Shown here piece by piece: positions 1 through 6,406 of a stretch of 10,458 bases of DNA. The notes under the pieces were generated by a model that did no database searches, had not been told where the DNA came from, and worked only from the letters and a program-made list of their open reading frames with translations. How positions within the stretch are numbered: position 1 is the stretch's first letter; the number at the start of each line of letters is the position of its first letter. Both the position numbers and the translations under genes were made by a program. Source of the DNA: an uncultured Paracoccaceae bacterium (GTDB lineage Bacteria > Pseudomonadota > Alphaproteobacteria > Rhodobacterales > Rhodobacteraceae); contig CAJXHQ010000064.1 of NCBI GenBank assembly GCA_913054485.1, forward strand, positions 1 to 10,458, in the 5' to 3' direction.

Positions 1-1185
1 GCCGGCCGCGAAGACGACCGGAGCATGCCGGCCCTCGGCGCGGCGGCGGCTGCGGCCGGCCCAGCGCAGCGGCTGGGGGCCATGGTCGCGGGTCTGCACC
101 AGCATGCCCGGCTCCAGATCTTCGACCGCCATTGGCCCATCCGGGGTTTCAATCAGCGTGCCGGCCACGAAGCAGGGTGTTGTCGTGACCTTGACAAAGC
201 CGGTGTCGGTATTGCCGTCTTCATCCGCCACCGTGTAGCTGAACGTGTTGGTTTCATCTTCATCGGTTTCGTTGAAAATGTCGAAAGTGCCGTCCGCGTT
301 CAGCGTCACTTCTTCGCCGGTGGGCAGGGTGACCGTGTCCCCGGCCGAGACCGGCTGGCCGTTGATGTGCGTGATGGTGAGGCTGCTGCCGTTGAACGAG
401 GTATCATTGCCCAGGACATCAACGTCTTCGATTGTGTCGCCGAGGATTTCGACCACGTCGTCTCCGGCCACCAGCGCGGTTTGGATCGAATCTCCGGCGA
501 TCAGCAGGTTCGAATCATAAATCCCGTCGCCGCCATCGGCGATGCCGATCTTGATGGTATTCGTCTCACCGGGATTGACCGGTGCCTTCAATGTCAGGGT
601 CATGGTGAACCCGTCCATCTCGGTGTTGAAATTATCCTCGTCTCGGGGGTTGTCGATATAGAGGTTCTCGTTCGACTCATCATTGATATTGTCGATCGAA
701 ATGTCGCCGTCGCCGATCACCATTTCGGCTTTTACGCCGTTCACCCAGACCCCGACGGCATCGTTGAAGCCGGCATTCACATATTCCAGGTATTCCTCGG
801 AGGAGAATACGAACTGCATGGTCAGCGTGCTGCCGTCCGGCACGAACTCCGCTTCGAAAACCGCGGCGTCATAGGTGTTTACACCGGCAATCGCCTGCAG
901 GTCCGCGTCGCCGTCCTCACCATGGTTGGTGGAGCGGTTGTTCGCGGTGTTCACATCACCGGAGCTGTTGGTGACATCCTCGGCCTTGCCGGTGGACAGG
1001 ATCACACCGCTGTCCGAGGGGGTGATGGCAGGAGCCACGCTGTCGCCGTTGGAATAGATACCTGAGGCTGTGTCGTCACCGGTATAGCTGGCTGAGAGAA
1101 TTTCGACGCCATTGCCGAACATGGCTTCTGCCATGGCATCGGCGGAGGCTGACGTGTCGATGGGCAATTCAGCTGCAGTCGGCAT
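1..1185 (-). CDS. Choice-of-anchor L / Hint domain protein, copy 1 (3' end outside window)
   Basis: The frame is open for 395 codons from an ATG at 1185 to the window edge with no stop, so the C-terminus is missing. The start is supported by AAAGGA 7-8 nt upstream. Residues about 20-235 form a choice-of-anchor L domain (visible motifs DSGVILSTG, NSSGD, QFVFSSEEY, GVWVNG, NTEMDG, YDSNLLIAGDS). Residues about 245-335 are an Ig/cadherin-like repeat (VLGNDTS, LTITHINGQ, LNADGTF). A Hint domain begins at PCFVAGT with Cys338 as its first residue and continues with TPDG, VEDLEPG and QPLRW to the edge. The protein is very acidic, with no Sec signal peptide and no membrane segment. Proteins of this build are usually taken to be exported or surface-associated, perhaps by type I secretion, but the export signal would lie in the missing part. 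The full-length paralog at 2975-4540 has the same domain order. Domain assignment is firm; the biological role is unknown. Confidence 0.9.
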   Translation of the reverse strand, partial: MPTAAELPIDTSASADAMAEAMFGNGVEILSASYTGDDTASGIYSNGDSVAPAITPSDSGVILSTGKAEDVTNSSGDVNTANNRSTNHGEDGDADLQAIAGVNTYDAAVFEAEFVPDGSTLTMQFVFSSEEYLEYVNAGFNDAVGVWVNGVKAEMVIGDGDISIDNINDESNENLYIDNPRDEDNFNTEMDGFTMTLTLKAPVNPGETNTIKIGIADGGDGIYDSNLLIAGDSIQTALVAGDDVVEILGDTIEDVDVLGNDTSFNGSSLTITHINGQPVSAGDTVTLPTGEEVTLNADGTFDIFNETDEDETNTFSYTVADEDGNTDTGFVKVTTTPCFVAGTLIETPDGPMAVEDLEPGMLVQTRDHGPQPLRWAGRSRRRAEGRHAPVVFAAG

Positions 1186-1206
1186 TCCGGAATCCTTTCA
1201 CACACT

Positions 1207-1273
1207 CCCGCGGGCGCGGGTTCGGCAAGGTTATTGCATCGCAAGGCTTAATATCCGGTGTTTCCGGCGGAAA
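1207..1273. other. Divergent intergenic region with two inverted repeats
   Basis: Two perfect short inverted repeats lie between the divergent genes at 1185 (minus) and 1333 (plus). One is TTTCCG-G-CGGAAA at 1261-1273. The other is CCCGCG-GG-CGCGGG at 1207-1220, just upstream of the ribosome-binding site of the Hint gene, so it would fall in that gene's 5' leader. The first is of a size and symmetry that could bind a dimeric regulator; the second could form a hairpin. In GC-rich DNA repeats this short occur by chance, so this records structure and is not an operator call. I see no convincing minus-strand promoter here. Confidence 0.3.
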
Positions 1274-1296
1274 TACGGCGATCCCTCGCCACTTGC

Positions 1297-1326
1297 TTGA
1301 CCGCCGGGCCCCCGCAGCGCTATGGC
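1297..1326 (+). promoter_or_regulatory. Candidate sigma-70 promoter of the small gene at 1333
   Basis: TTGACC (1297-1302, five of six to the -35 consensus) is separated by 18 nt from TATGGC (1321-1326, a weak -10). Transcription would be expected to begin about 7 nt after the -10, which is at or next to the ATG at 1333. That ATG has no Shine-Dalgarno sequence, so the message may be leaderless. The call is by eye only. Confidence 0.4.
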
Positions 1327-1332
1327 GGCGCC

Positions 1333-1680
1333 ATGGAAAAGAAAAAACCCTCCCGCCAGCAGGTCTATACGCTTGTGGTCCAGATCGGACGCAAGGAGGG
1401 CGACGGCCTGCCTGAAGGGGCAACAGGTGCTGCCCTGATGATCTATGCCTCTGGTGTGGACGAAGCCGAAGCCGTGCGCGAAACCGTGGCGATCCTGAAA
1501 CAGGCCGATACAGCGCCGCTGGACGTGACCGGTTATGGCACGCTGGCAGAGCGCGAATCCGAAGGCCATGATATCCCGGACGAGGAACGCGGCCTGATGC
1601 AGCGGGCGCTGGACGAAAACGCCGTAATCGTGGCGCAGATGACGCCCTTCTTCGGTGAGGAAGACGCGACCATCCACTGA
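1333..1680 (+). CDS. Small unrecognised protein, 115 aa
   Basis: I do not recognise a family with confidence. The protein starts with a basic stretch (MEKKKPSRQQ), then alternates predicted strands and helices (VYTLVVQIG, GAALMIYASG, a helix at EAEAVRETVAILKQA, then LDVTGYGT) and ends in an acidic helical region. This suggests a small soluble alpha/beta protein, possibly ferredoxin-like. There is no signal peptide, membrane segment or cysteine. The frame is open further upstream to an ATG at 1258, but that version adds residues of non-coding character and overlaps the likely promoter. The ATG at 1333 fits the promoter spacing despite lacking a ribosome-binding site. It is divergent from the Hint gene at 1185 and convergent with the channel gene ending at 1771. 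Codon usage matches the neighbours, which supports a real gene. Function unknown. Confidence 0.75.
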   Translation: MEKKKPSRQQVYTLVVQIGRKEGDGLPEGATGAALMIYASGVDEAEAVRETVAILKQADTAPLDVTGYGTLAERESEGHDIPDEERGLMQRALDENAVIVAQMTPFFGEEDATIH

Positions 1681-1716
1681 GCCGTGCCCCCCTGCAGGCC
1701 GTCCCCGTGTTCTGAC

Positions 1717-1749
1717 CCGGAAAACCGGCGCGGAAGTTGCATTTTCCGG
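1717..1749. terminator. Candidate bidirectional terminator between convergent genes
   Basis: CCGGAAAA (1717-1724) and TTTTCCGG (1742-1749) form a perfect 8-bp inverted repeat around a 17-nt GC-rich spacer, in the 90-nt gap between the stops of the small + gene and the minus-strand channel gene. A/T tracts lie inside the stem on both strands. The loop is long and no separate U-run follows the stem, so it is atypical for an intrinsic terminator. Confidence 0.3.
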
Positions 1750-1770
1750 TCAGTGCCGCAATTGCGCCGG

Positions 1771-2826
1771 TCAGCCGCTGCCGAACCAGCGCCGCCGGAT
1801 GGCCTCGTAGGTGCCGTCCTCGCGCAGGGTGAGGAGCGCCCGGTTCACCTCTTCCACCAGCGGCGAACCGGCCCGGAAGGCGATGCCGTAATTCTCTTTC
1901 AGGAAAACCTGCCCGGCCATGCGGCCAAAGGCGCTGCCCTCATGCGCGGTGTAGTAGCTCAGAACCGGCGCATCGAAGACCACAACCCGCACCGCGCCCT
2001 CCTCAAAAGCCCGCAGCAGCGGTGCCAGCCCGTCAAAGGCACGGTAATCAATCTCGCGCCGGTCCAGGAAGCCGGCTGCGGTTGACTCTGCGATGGTGCC
2101 GACCCGCTCGCCGTACAGGTCGTTGACCGAATTCACCGAGCCGGTGATCGCCTCTACCGTCATGACGGCGGTGATCTTGGCAACAAAGACCGAAACGATG
2201 AACAGTGAGGAAACCACCAGGATCACGCCGAAAATCCGCCCGATGGGCGTGCGCGGCACCCGTTCTTCGAAACCGCCGTTCACCACCAGGTTCAGCGCCC
2301 ACCAGAAGGAAGGGAACCACGCCTCCTTCAGCGGGCGGTCGAAATAGGGCTGGGCGCGGCGTTCCAAGGCCCACATCATCATGCCGCCACCGAACAGAAG
2401 CAGGAAGGCGGCGCCGACGGCGATACCCAGGTCGGGAGAAAAGACAGCCCGCCACAGGGACGGCGCGCGTATATCGCTGGCGGGCACCATCATTTGCAGC
2501 CCGCTTTCAAAGATCGGCTGGCTGAAATCCATCCGGGATTCGCGCGCCGCTGTGATTGAGATATTGGCGATGGCCAGATCAGCCGTGCCGTTCTCGGCGT
2601 CCTCCAGCATGTCGGCGAAAGCCTCGTGGCGGCGGAGGGACAGTTCCCAGCCCAGCCGCCCCGTCAGGGCGTCGAGCAGTTCCAATGAAAAACCGGTGTC
2701 ACCGCCAGCCTCGGGCAGGGAGAAGGGCGGGCGGGTCACGGTGGCGACCACAACGCTTTCTGCGCTGCCGATGGCAGGCCAGGCCCCGGAAAGCAGGCAA
2801 AGGCAAAGAAGAAGCCGTTTTACCAC
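1771..2826 (-). CDS. Ionotropic glutamate receptor-like protein: periplasmic binding domain split by a pore-loop channel
   Basis: The build matches prokaryotic glutamate-receptor channels (GluR0 type). Numbered from the GTG at 2826 (351 aa): signal peptide 1-22; SBP_bac_3 lobe 1 with the SITAARES segment, where Arg95 sits at the usual alpha-carboxylate contact; TM1 about 133-152; pore loop about 163-192; TM2 about 196-222; then the second binding lobe with Asp285 in VVFDAPVLS, at the usual amino-group contact, ending TYEAIRRRWFG. An amino-acid-like ligand is therefore plausible. The pore helix (FWWAL) and the segment after the filter (RVPRTPIGR) align without gaps to potassium-channel-like receptors, but TVGYGD is replaced by NGGFEE, so potassium selectivity is doubtful. 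I chose GTG 2826 because GGAAGG lies 9 nt upstream and the signal peptide then starts properly. A GTG at 2850 (359 aa) is possible but almost coincides with the predicted transcription start. A non-conducting receptor is an alternative. Confidence 0.85.
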   Translation of the reverse strand: MVKRLLLCLCLLSGAWPAIGSAESVVVATVTRPPFSLPEAGGDTGFSLELLDALTGRLGWELSLRRHEAFADMLEDAENGTADLAIANISITAARESRMDFSQPIFESGLQMMVPASDIRAPSLWRAVFSPDLGIAVGAAFLLLFGGGMMMWALERRAQPYFDRPLKEAWFPSFWWALNLVVNGGFEERVPRTPIGRIFGVILVVSSLFIVSVFVAKITAVMTVEAITGSVNSVNDLYGERVGTIAESTAAGFLDRREIDYRAFDGLAPLLRAFEEGAVRVVVFDAPVLSYYTAHEGSAFGRMAGQVFLKENYGIAFRAGSPLVEEVNRALLTLREDGTYEAIRRRWFGSG

Positions 2827-2864
2827 GGAGGCAGACCTTCCAACAAACACGCAAAGTTGCAGAT

Positions 2865-2893
2865 TCTCTAAGTGAGCTGCGTAATTGGCGCAA
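2865..2893 (-). promoter_or_regulatory. Candidate promoter of the channel-like gene
   Basis: Read on the minus strand, TTGCGC (2888-2893) is followed after 17 nt by TAGAGA (2865-2870). Initiation near 2858 would leave a leader of about 30 nt to the GTG at 2826, which supports that start over the GTG at 2850. Both hexamers are only half-matches to the sigma-70 consensus. The upstream Hint gene ends at 2975, leaving 149 nt to the GTG at 2826, so independent transcription is reasonable. A small hairpin CCGCA/TGCGG (2909-2923) lies just upstream and has no U-tract. Confidence 0.3.
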
Positions 2894-2974
2894 GGATTTC
2901 GCGCCCGCCCGCAGCATTTGCGGTCGTGGCCGTGACGTCAGGGGAACGGCAACGGCGCGCCGGGCAGGGCGGGG

Positions 2975-4540
2975 TCAGCTTGCGGCTGCGAGAAGCTGGC
3001 CTTCAAACCCTTTCAGTGCCGGCCGTGCGGCAGGGCTGTAGCCATCTCCGGTTTCCGGATCCAGCTCGGGGAACAGGGTGCAGATTTCCTGCAGTGTGTT
3101 CTGTTCCATGATGCCGCTGATCTGCGGGCCGGGCAGGAAGCTTTCGGTCTCCAGCCCTTCGGACCAGACCACCTGGTGGCGGTCGAACAGCATGTGCACA
3201 TAGGTGACCTCGCCGCCGGGCTGCTGCACCACCGAGCGGCCGTTGACCAGATCGCCGGCAGCAGCAAAGACTTCTGCTTCGCCAAACAGAAGCTCGGCCT
3301 GGGCGCCGCGCAGCAGGACGCGGTGATGCGGCGAGACCAGCAGGTCGCGGTGGCTGCCGAAACTGCCGGCCCGGATCAGCACCGGGGCCAGCTTGCCTTC
3401 GGCGGCGACGGTGCGCGACCCGATCCAGCGCAGCGGCTGCGGACCGTCGTCCCGCGTGGAAACCAAGTCGCCCGGCGAGAGCATCTCCACCGGGACGGCG
3501 CCATACGGTGTGCGGATCCGGGTGCCCGCGGTGAAACAGGGCACCGAGGTCACGTTGACCAGGCCGGTGTCGGAATTGCTACCGTCGGTTGCGGTATAGG
3601 TGAAGTTGAAGTCTTCGGTATCGCCATCCCCGGTCAGGGTCAGAGTGCCGTCGGCATTCAGCATCACCGTCTGGCCGGTGTTCAGTGTCACAACCGTGCC
3701 GGCCGTTGCCGCGGTGCCGTTGATATGGGTGATGGTCAGCGTGGCGCCCGGCGCGGCCTCGTCATTGGCCAGCACATCAATGGTCTTGGCACCGTCAGGG
3801 TTGAGGTTGGTGCTGTCCGTCATCGCGATGAACTCGGACTGCACTGAATCCGCTGCGATCAGAAGGTTGCTGTCATAGCTGCTGTCGGACACATCGGCGA
3901 TGCCGATTCGGATGTCGTTCTCCTCGCCCGCATTGACCGGAATGGTCAGTGTCATGGTGACGGTGAGCCCGTCCATCTCGGTGTTGTAAGCGTCATTTGT
4001 GTTGTCGAGATAAAGGTTCTCGTTGGTGCCCGAGTTGATGTTGCCGGGGTCGGCGTCGCCGTTGCCGAATTCGACGTCCACGAATTCGCCGTTGACCCAG
4101 ACGCCGACGAAATCCTGGTAAATGGAGGAGGTGTATTCCGGGTATTCCTCGGAGGCGAAGACAAACTGCATGGTGATGTAGTCACCGTCCGGGATGAAGG
4201 TCACATCCAGATAGGAGGCGTCATATGTGCGGGTTCCAGCGGCTTCGTTGAAGTCGCTGTTGTTGTTTTCACCCGAAGTGTTTGTGGACTGGCTGGCCGA
4301 GCGGTTGGGATCGCCGGAGGAATTGGTGTAGCGGTCGGCGCGGCCGGTCGACAGGATGATGCCGCTGTCCCCCGGTGTTGCGCCCGGTGCGATGCTGTCG
4401 CCGCCGGAATAGACCGCCGAAGACCGCCAGTCGCCGGTATAATCCGCGTCCACCACCTCGACGCCATCCCCGAAGATGGTTTCGGCCATTTCCTCGGCCG
4501 TGGCATTTCTGTCGTAGTTCAGCTCTGCGCCGGTTGCCAT
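2975..4540 (-). CDS. Choice-of-anchor L / Hint domain protein, copy 2 (complete, 521 aa)
   Basis: Complete paralog of the gene at 1-1185. The ATG at 4540 has GAGG 7 nt upstream. Residues about 20-240 are a choice-of-anchor L domain (DSGIILSTG, NSSGD, FVFASEEYPEY, GVWVNG, NTEMDG, YDSNLLIAADS). Residues about 250-333 are an Ig/cadherin-like domain (VLANDEA, LTITHINGT, LNADGTL). The Hint domain (Hint_2-like) runs about 335-475: Cys335 in PCFTAGT, then VEMLSPGD and QPLRWIGS, the block-B-like VSPHHRVLL with His405/His406, then MLFDRHQVVWSEG and ETESFLPG. Cys335 and the histidines are what an N-S acyl shift would need. The Asn plus Cys/Ser/Thr junction that inteins need for splicing is not seen, so cleavage or cross-linking is possible and true splicing unlikely. 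The protein is acidic with no N-terminal signal peptide; export, perhaps by type I secretion, is inferred. The tail ends in a short Ala-rich helix. Confidence 0.92.
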   Translation of the reverse strand: MATGAELNYDRNATAEEMAETIFGDGVEVVDADYTGDWRSSAVYSGGDSIAPGATPGDSGIILSTGRADRYTNSSGDPNRSASQSTNTSGENNNSDFNEAAGTRTYDASYLDVTFIPDGDYITMQFVFASEEYPEYTSSIYQDFVGVWVNGEFVDVEFGNGDADPGNINSGTNENLYLDNTNDAYNTEMDGLTVTMTLTIPVNAGEENDIRIGIADVSDSSYDSNLLIAADSVQSEFIAMTDSTNLNPDGAKTIDVLANDEAAPGATLTITHINGTAATAGTVVTLNTGQTVMLNADGTLTLTGDGDTEDFNFTYTATDGSNSDTGLVNVTSVPCFTAGTRIRTPYGAVPVEMLSPGDLVSTRDDGPQPLRWIGSRTVAAEGKLAPVLIRAGSFGSHRDLLVSPHHRVLLRGAQAELLFGEAEVFAAAGDLVNGRSVVQQPGGEVTYVHMLFDRHQVVWSEGLETESFLPGPQISGIMEQNTLQEICTLFPELDPETGDGYSPAARPALKGFEGQLLAAAS

Positions 4541-4838
4541 TCTTCCGCCTCATCTTCAGCGAAGCCGCGCATCCTCTGCCCCGGGCGCAGTGCCCGTCAC
4601 AGTTTTTCCGGCGCTTGCCGGTTTTGCTGGGGAACCCCGCTGTTACGGTGGTCTGCCCGGATGCCCTGCCTCAGGTCGTTATTTATTACCAAAAGGTTAA
4701 CACTCCCGTCCGATTCGGGTAAAGGCTTGCCGGCTTTCGGAATTCAGCCGCTGCTTTTACGCCACAGGGCTTGGGGGGTTTGCGCGCCGCGCCGTTCCGC
4801 GCTAGGCCATTGCGGAAAAATATCCGCCGGAGCCCCCC
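4541..4838. other. Divergent intergenic region between Hint copy 2 and dapE
   Basis: These 298 nt hold no credible gene. A compact hairpin, CCGGC-GCTT-GCCGG followed by TTTT on the + strand (4608-4625), lies in what would be the 5' leader of the Hint gene. It looks like a short terminator on the + strand, but no + strand gene lies immediately upstream for it to serve. An AT-rich patch at 4676-4700 (TTATTTATTACC, then GTTAAC) is the most promoter-like stretch for the minus-strand gene: on that strand it reads TAATAAAT, but no good -35 sits at the correct distance. The end next to dapE holds the dapE promoter candidate and the ribosome-binding site. Confidence 0.4.
4780..4808 (+). promoter_or_regulatory. 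Candidate promoter of the dapE operon
   Basis: TTGCGC (4780-4785) and TAGGCC (4803-4808) are 17 nt apart. The same -35 hexamer and spacing are proposed for the channel-like gene. Initiation near 4815 would give a leader of about 25 nt containing GGAG (4829-4832), 6 nt before the dapE ATG. The -10 match is poor, so this rests mainly on spacing and position. Confidence 0.3.
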
Positions 4839-5984
4839 ATGACCCAGACCGATCCCGTCCAACTCACCGCCGAGCTGATCCGCTGCCCTTCGGTCACCCC
4901 CGCTGAAGGCGGGGCGCTGGTGCTGCTGGAAAAACTGCTGCGCGAAGCAGGGTTTGACTGCGACCGTGCGGACCGCGGGGGGATCTCCAACCTCTTTGCC
5001 CGTTGGGGCGAGAAGGGCCACGCCAAGACCTTCGGCTTCAATGGCCATACCGACGTGGTGCCGGTGGGCGACACGGCCGCCTGGACAGTGGACCCTTTTG
5101 GGGCCGAGGTGAAGGACGGCTTCCTGTACGGGCGCGGGGCCACAGATATGAAATCCGGTGTTGCTGCCTTTGCCGCTGCGGCGATCGATTTCGTGAAAGA
5201 CACTCCGCCGGACGGCGCGGTGATCCTGACCATCACCGGTGACGAGGAGGCCGACGGCGTCGATGGCACCCGCGCGCTGCTTGAGTACATGGACAACGAG
5301 GGCGAAGCGATGTCGGTCTGCATCGTCGGTGAACCCACCTGCCCCGACACTATGGGAGAGATGATGAAGATCGGGCGGCGCGGGTCGATCACCGCCTGGT
5401 TCACCGTGACCGGCGTGCAGGGACACGCCGCCTATCCGCACCGCGCCAATAATCCGCTGAGCGCCATGGCGCGGCTGACGGACCGGCTGGCCAGCCATGA
5501 AATTGATACGGGTACCGATCACTTTGATGCCTCAACCCTTGCGGTAGTCTCCATCGACACCGGCAATGCCGCCACCAACGTGATCCCGGCGCAGGCCACA
5601 GCGGCGCTGAACATCCGCTTCAACGACCTGCATTCGGGTGCCAGCCTGCAGGACTGGCTGCGCCGCGAAGCGGACCGCGTGCAGGAGGAATTCGGCGTCA
5701 CCGTTGAGATGACCGTGAAAATCTCGGGCGAGAGCTTTATCACCGAACCCGGCCCGCTGTCGGCGCTGGTGGCCCGCGCAGTAGAGGCCGAGACCGGCGT
5801 GGTGCCGCAGATGTCTACCACAGGCGGTACGTCTGACGCGCGTTTCGTGAAGAACCACTGCCCGGTGGTCGAATTCGGCCTGGTGGGCCGCACCATGCAT
5901 CAGGTGGATGAACGGGTGGAAGTGGTGCAGATCCCGCAGCTGAAGGCGATCTATGCGCGGATGCTGAAGGACTATTTTGCATGA
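4839..5984 (+). CDS. dapE: Succinyl-diaminopimelate desuccinylase
   Basis: Cytoplasmic zinc enzyme (EC 3.5.1.18) that hydrolyses N-succinyl-LL-2,6-diaminopimelate to LL-diaminopimelate and succinate, in the lysine and peptidoglycan precursor pathway. It is an M20-type peptidase of normal length (381 aa). Visible residues: His70 and Asp72 in GHTDVVPVG; bridging Asp103 in [11 protein letters not shown]; catalytic Glu136 and zinc ligand Glu137 in GDEEADG; Glu165 in VGEPTC; and His354 in TMHQVDERV, matching the five metal ligands and the two catalytic acids of the family. The dimerisation lid domain lies at about 180-295 ([10 protein letters not shown]). The ATG at 4839 has GGAG 6 nt upstream. 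It is the first gene of a + strand run, and its TGA overlaps the ATG of the next gene by 4 nt. The RGATDMKSG and GGTSDARF context favours DapE over other M20 enzymes such as ArgE. Confidence 0.96.
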   Translation: MTQTDPVQLTAELIRCPSVTPAEGGALVLLEKLLREAGFDCDRADRGGISNLFARWGEKGHAKTFGFNGHTDVVPVGDTAAWTVDPFGAEVKDGFLYGRGATDMKSGVAAFAAAAIDFVKDTPPDGAVILTITGDEEADGVDGTRALLEYMDNEGEAMSVCIVGEPTCPDTMGEMMKIGRRGSITAWFTVTGVQGHAAYPHRANNPLSAMARLTDRLASHEIDTGTDHFDASTLAVVSIDTGNAATNVIPAQATAALNIRFNDLHSGASLQDWLRREADRVQEEFGVTVEMTVKISGESFITEPGPLSALVARAVEAETGVVPQMSTTGGTSDARFVKNHCPVVEFGLVGRTMHQVDERVEVVQIPQLKAIYARMLKDYFA

Positions 5985-6406
5985 GCATTGTGATCAGTGA
6001 GACCACGGACCTTGATACCTGCATGGCCCTGCGGTTCGAGGTGTTTGTAGGGGAACAGAACGTACCCGTCGAAGAAGAACGCGACGCGCTGGACGCGGTG
6101 GCCACGCATCTTCTGGCGACGATGGACGGCAAGCCGATGGGCACCGCCCGTATCGTATGGGTTGAAAACGTGGCCAAGATCGGCCGTGTCTGCGTACTGA
6201 AAGCGGCCCGCGGCACCGGGCTCGGCAAGCAGCTGATCGAAGCCGCCGTCGCGGTGGCCGCAAAACGCGACGGCATCACCAAGGCCAAGCTTGGCGCGCA
6301 GGTGCACGCCATCGGGTTCTACGAAAAACTGGGCTTTGAGGTCTTCGGCCCGGTCTACCTGGATGCCGGGATCGAACACCGCGACATGGTCCGGCATCTG
6401 GGGTGA
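5981..6406 (+). CDS. GNAT family N-acetyltransferase (ElaA/YjcF-like), 141 aa
   Basis: Small cytoplasmic acyltransferase expected to transfer an acetyl group from acetyl-CoA to an amine; the substrate is unknown. The N-terminal motif [18 protein letters not shown] (18-35) and the following DAVATH are typical of the ElaA/YjcF-like subgroup. The acetyl-CoA pyrophosphate loop (motif A) is at about 69-86, with RGTGLG at 77-82. The C-terminal motif [17 protein letters not shown] (107-123) followed by DAGIEHRDM completes the fold, and the length is normal. Its ATG overlaps the dapE stop (ATGA), and its own stop overlaps the GTG of the next gene (GTGA), so it is probably translated by coupling within the dapE operon. 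No separate promoter is seen. A link to diaminopimelate metabolism is not shown by the sequence. Confidence 0.92.
   Translation: MSIVISETTDLDTCMALRFEVFVGEQNVPVEEERDALDAVATHLLATMDGKPMGTARIVWVENVAKIGRVCVLKAARGTGLGKQLIEAAVAVAAKRDGITKAKLGAQVHAIGFYEKLGFEVFGPVYLDAGIEHRDMVRHLG

Noticed and set aside
25..1065. A 346-codon open frame on the + strand
   Set aside because: It is antisense to the choice-of-anchor L/Hint gene, whose minus-strand protein has clear conserved motifs. The + strand product has no family features, and its length is explained by GC-rich codon bias.
2827..2850. GTG at 2850 as start of the channel-like protein
   Set aside because: It is possible, but it lies almost at the predicted transcription start and puts eight extra residues before the signal peptide. 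GTG 2826 has GGAAGG at good spacing.
2933..2940. Palindrome TGACGTCA upstream of the channel-like gene
   Set aside because: It is a single 8-bp palindrome with no second copy in the intergenic space and no matching regulator nearby. This is expected by chance.
2975..3540. Hint domain as a splicing intein
   Set aside because: There is no C-terminal Asn followed by Cys/Ser/Thr and no downstream extein with independent domains. The domain sits at the protein's C-terminal end, so a splicing intein is unlikely.
4686..5522. A 278-codon minus-strand frame opposite dapE
   Set aside because: dapE on the + strand has all catalytic and metal residues. The opposing frame is typical antisense open space in GC-rich DNA.
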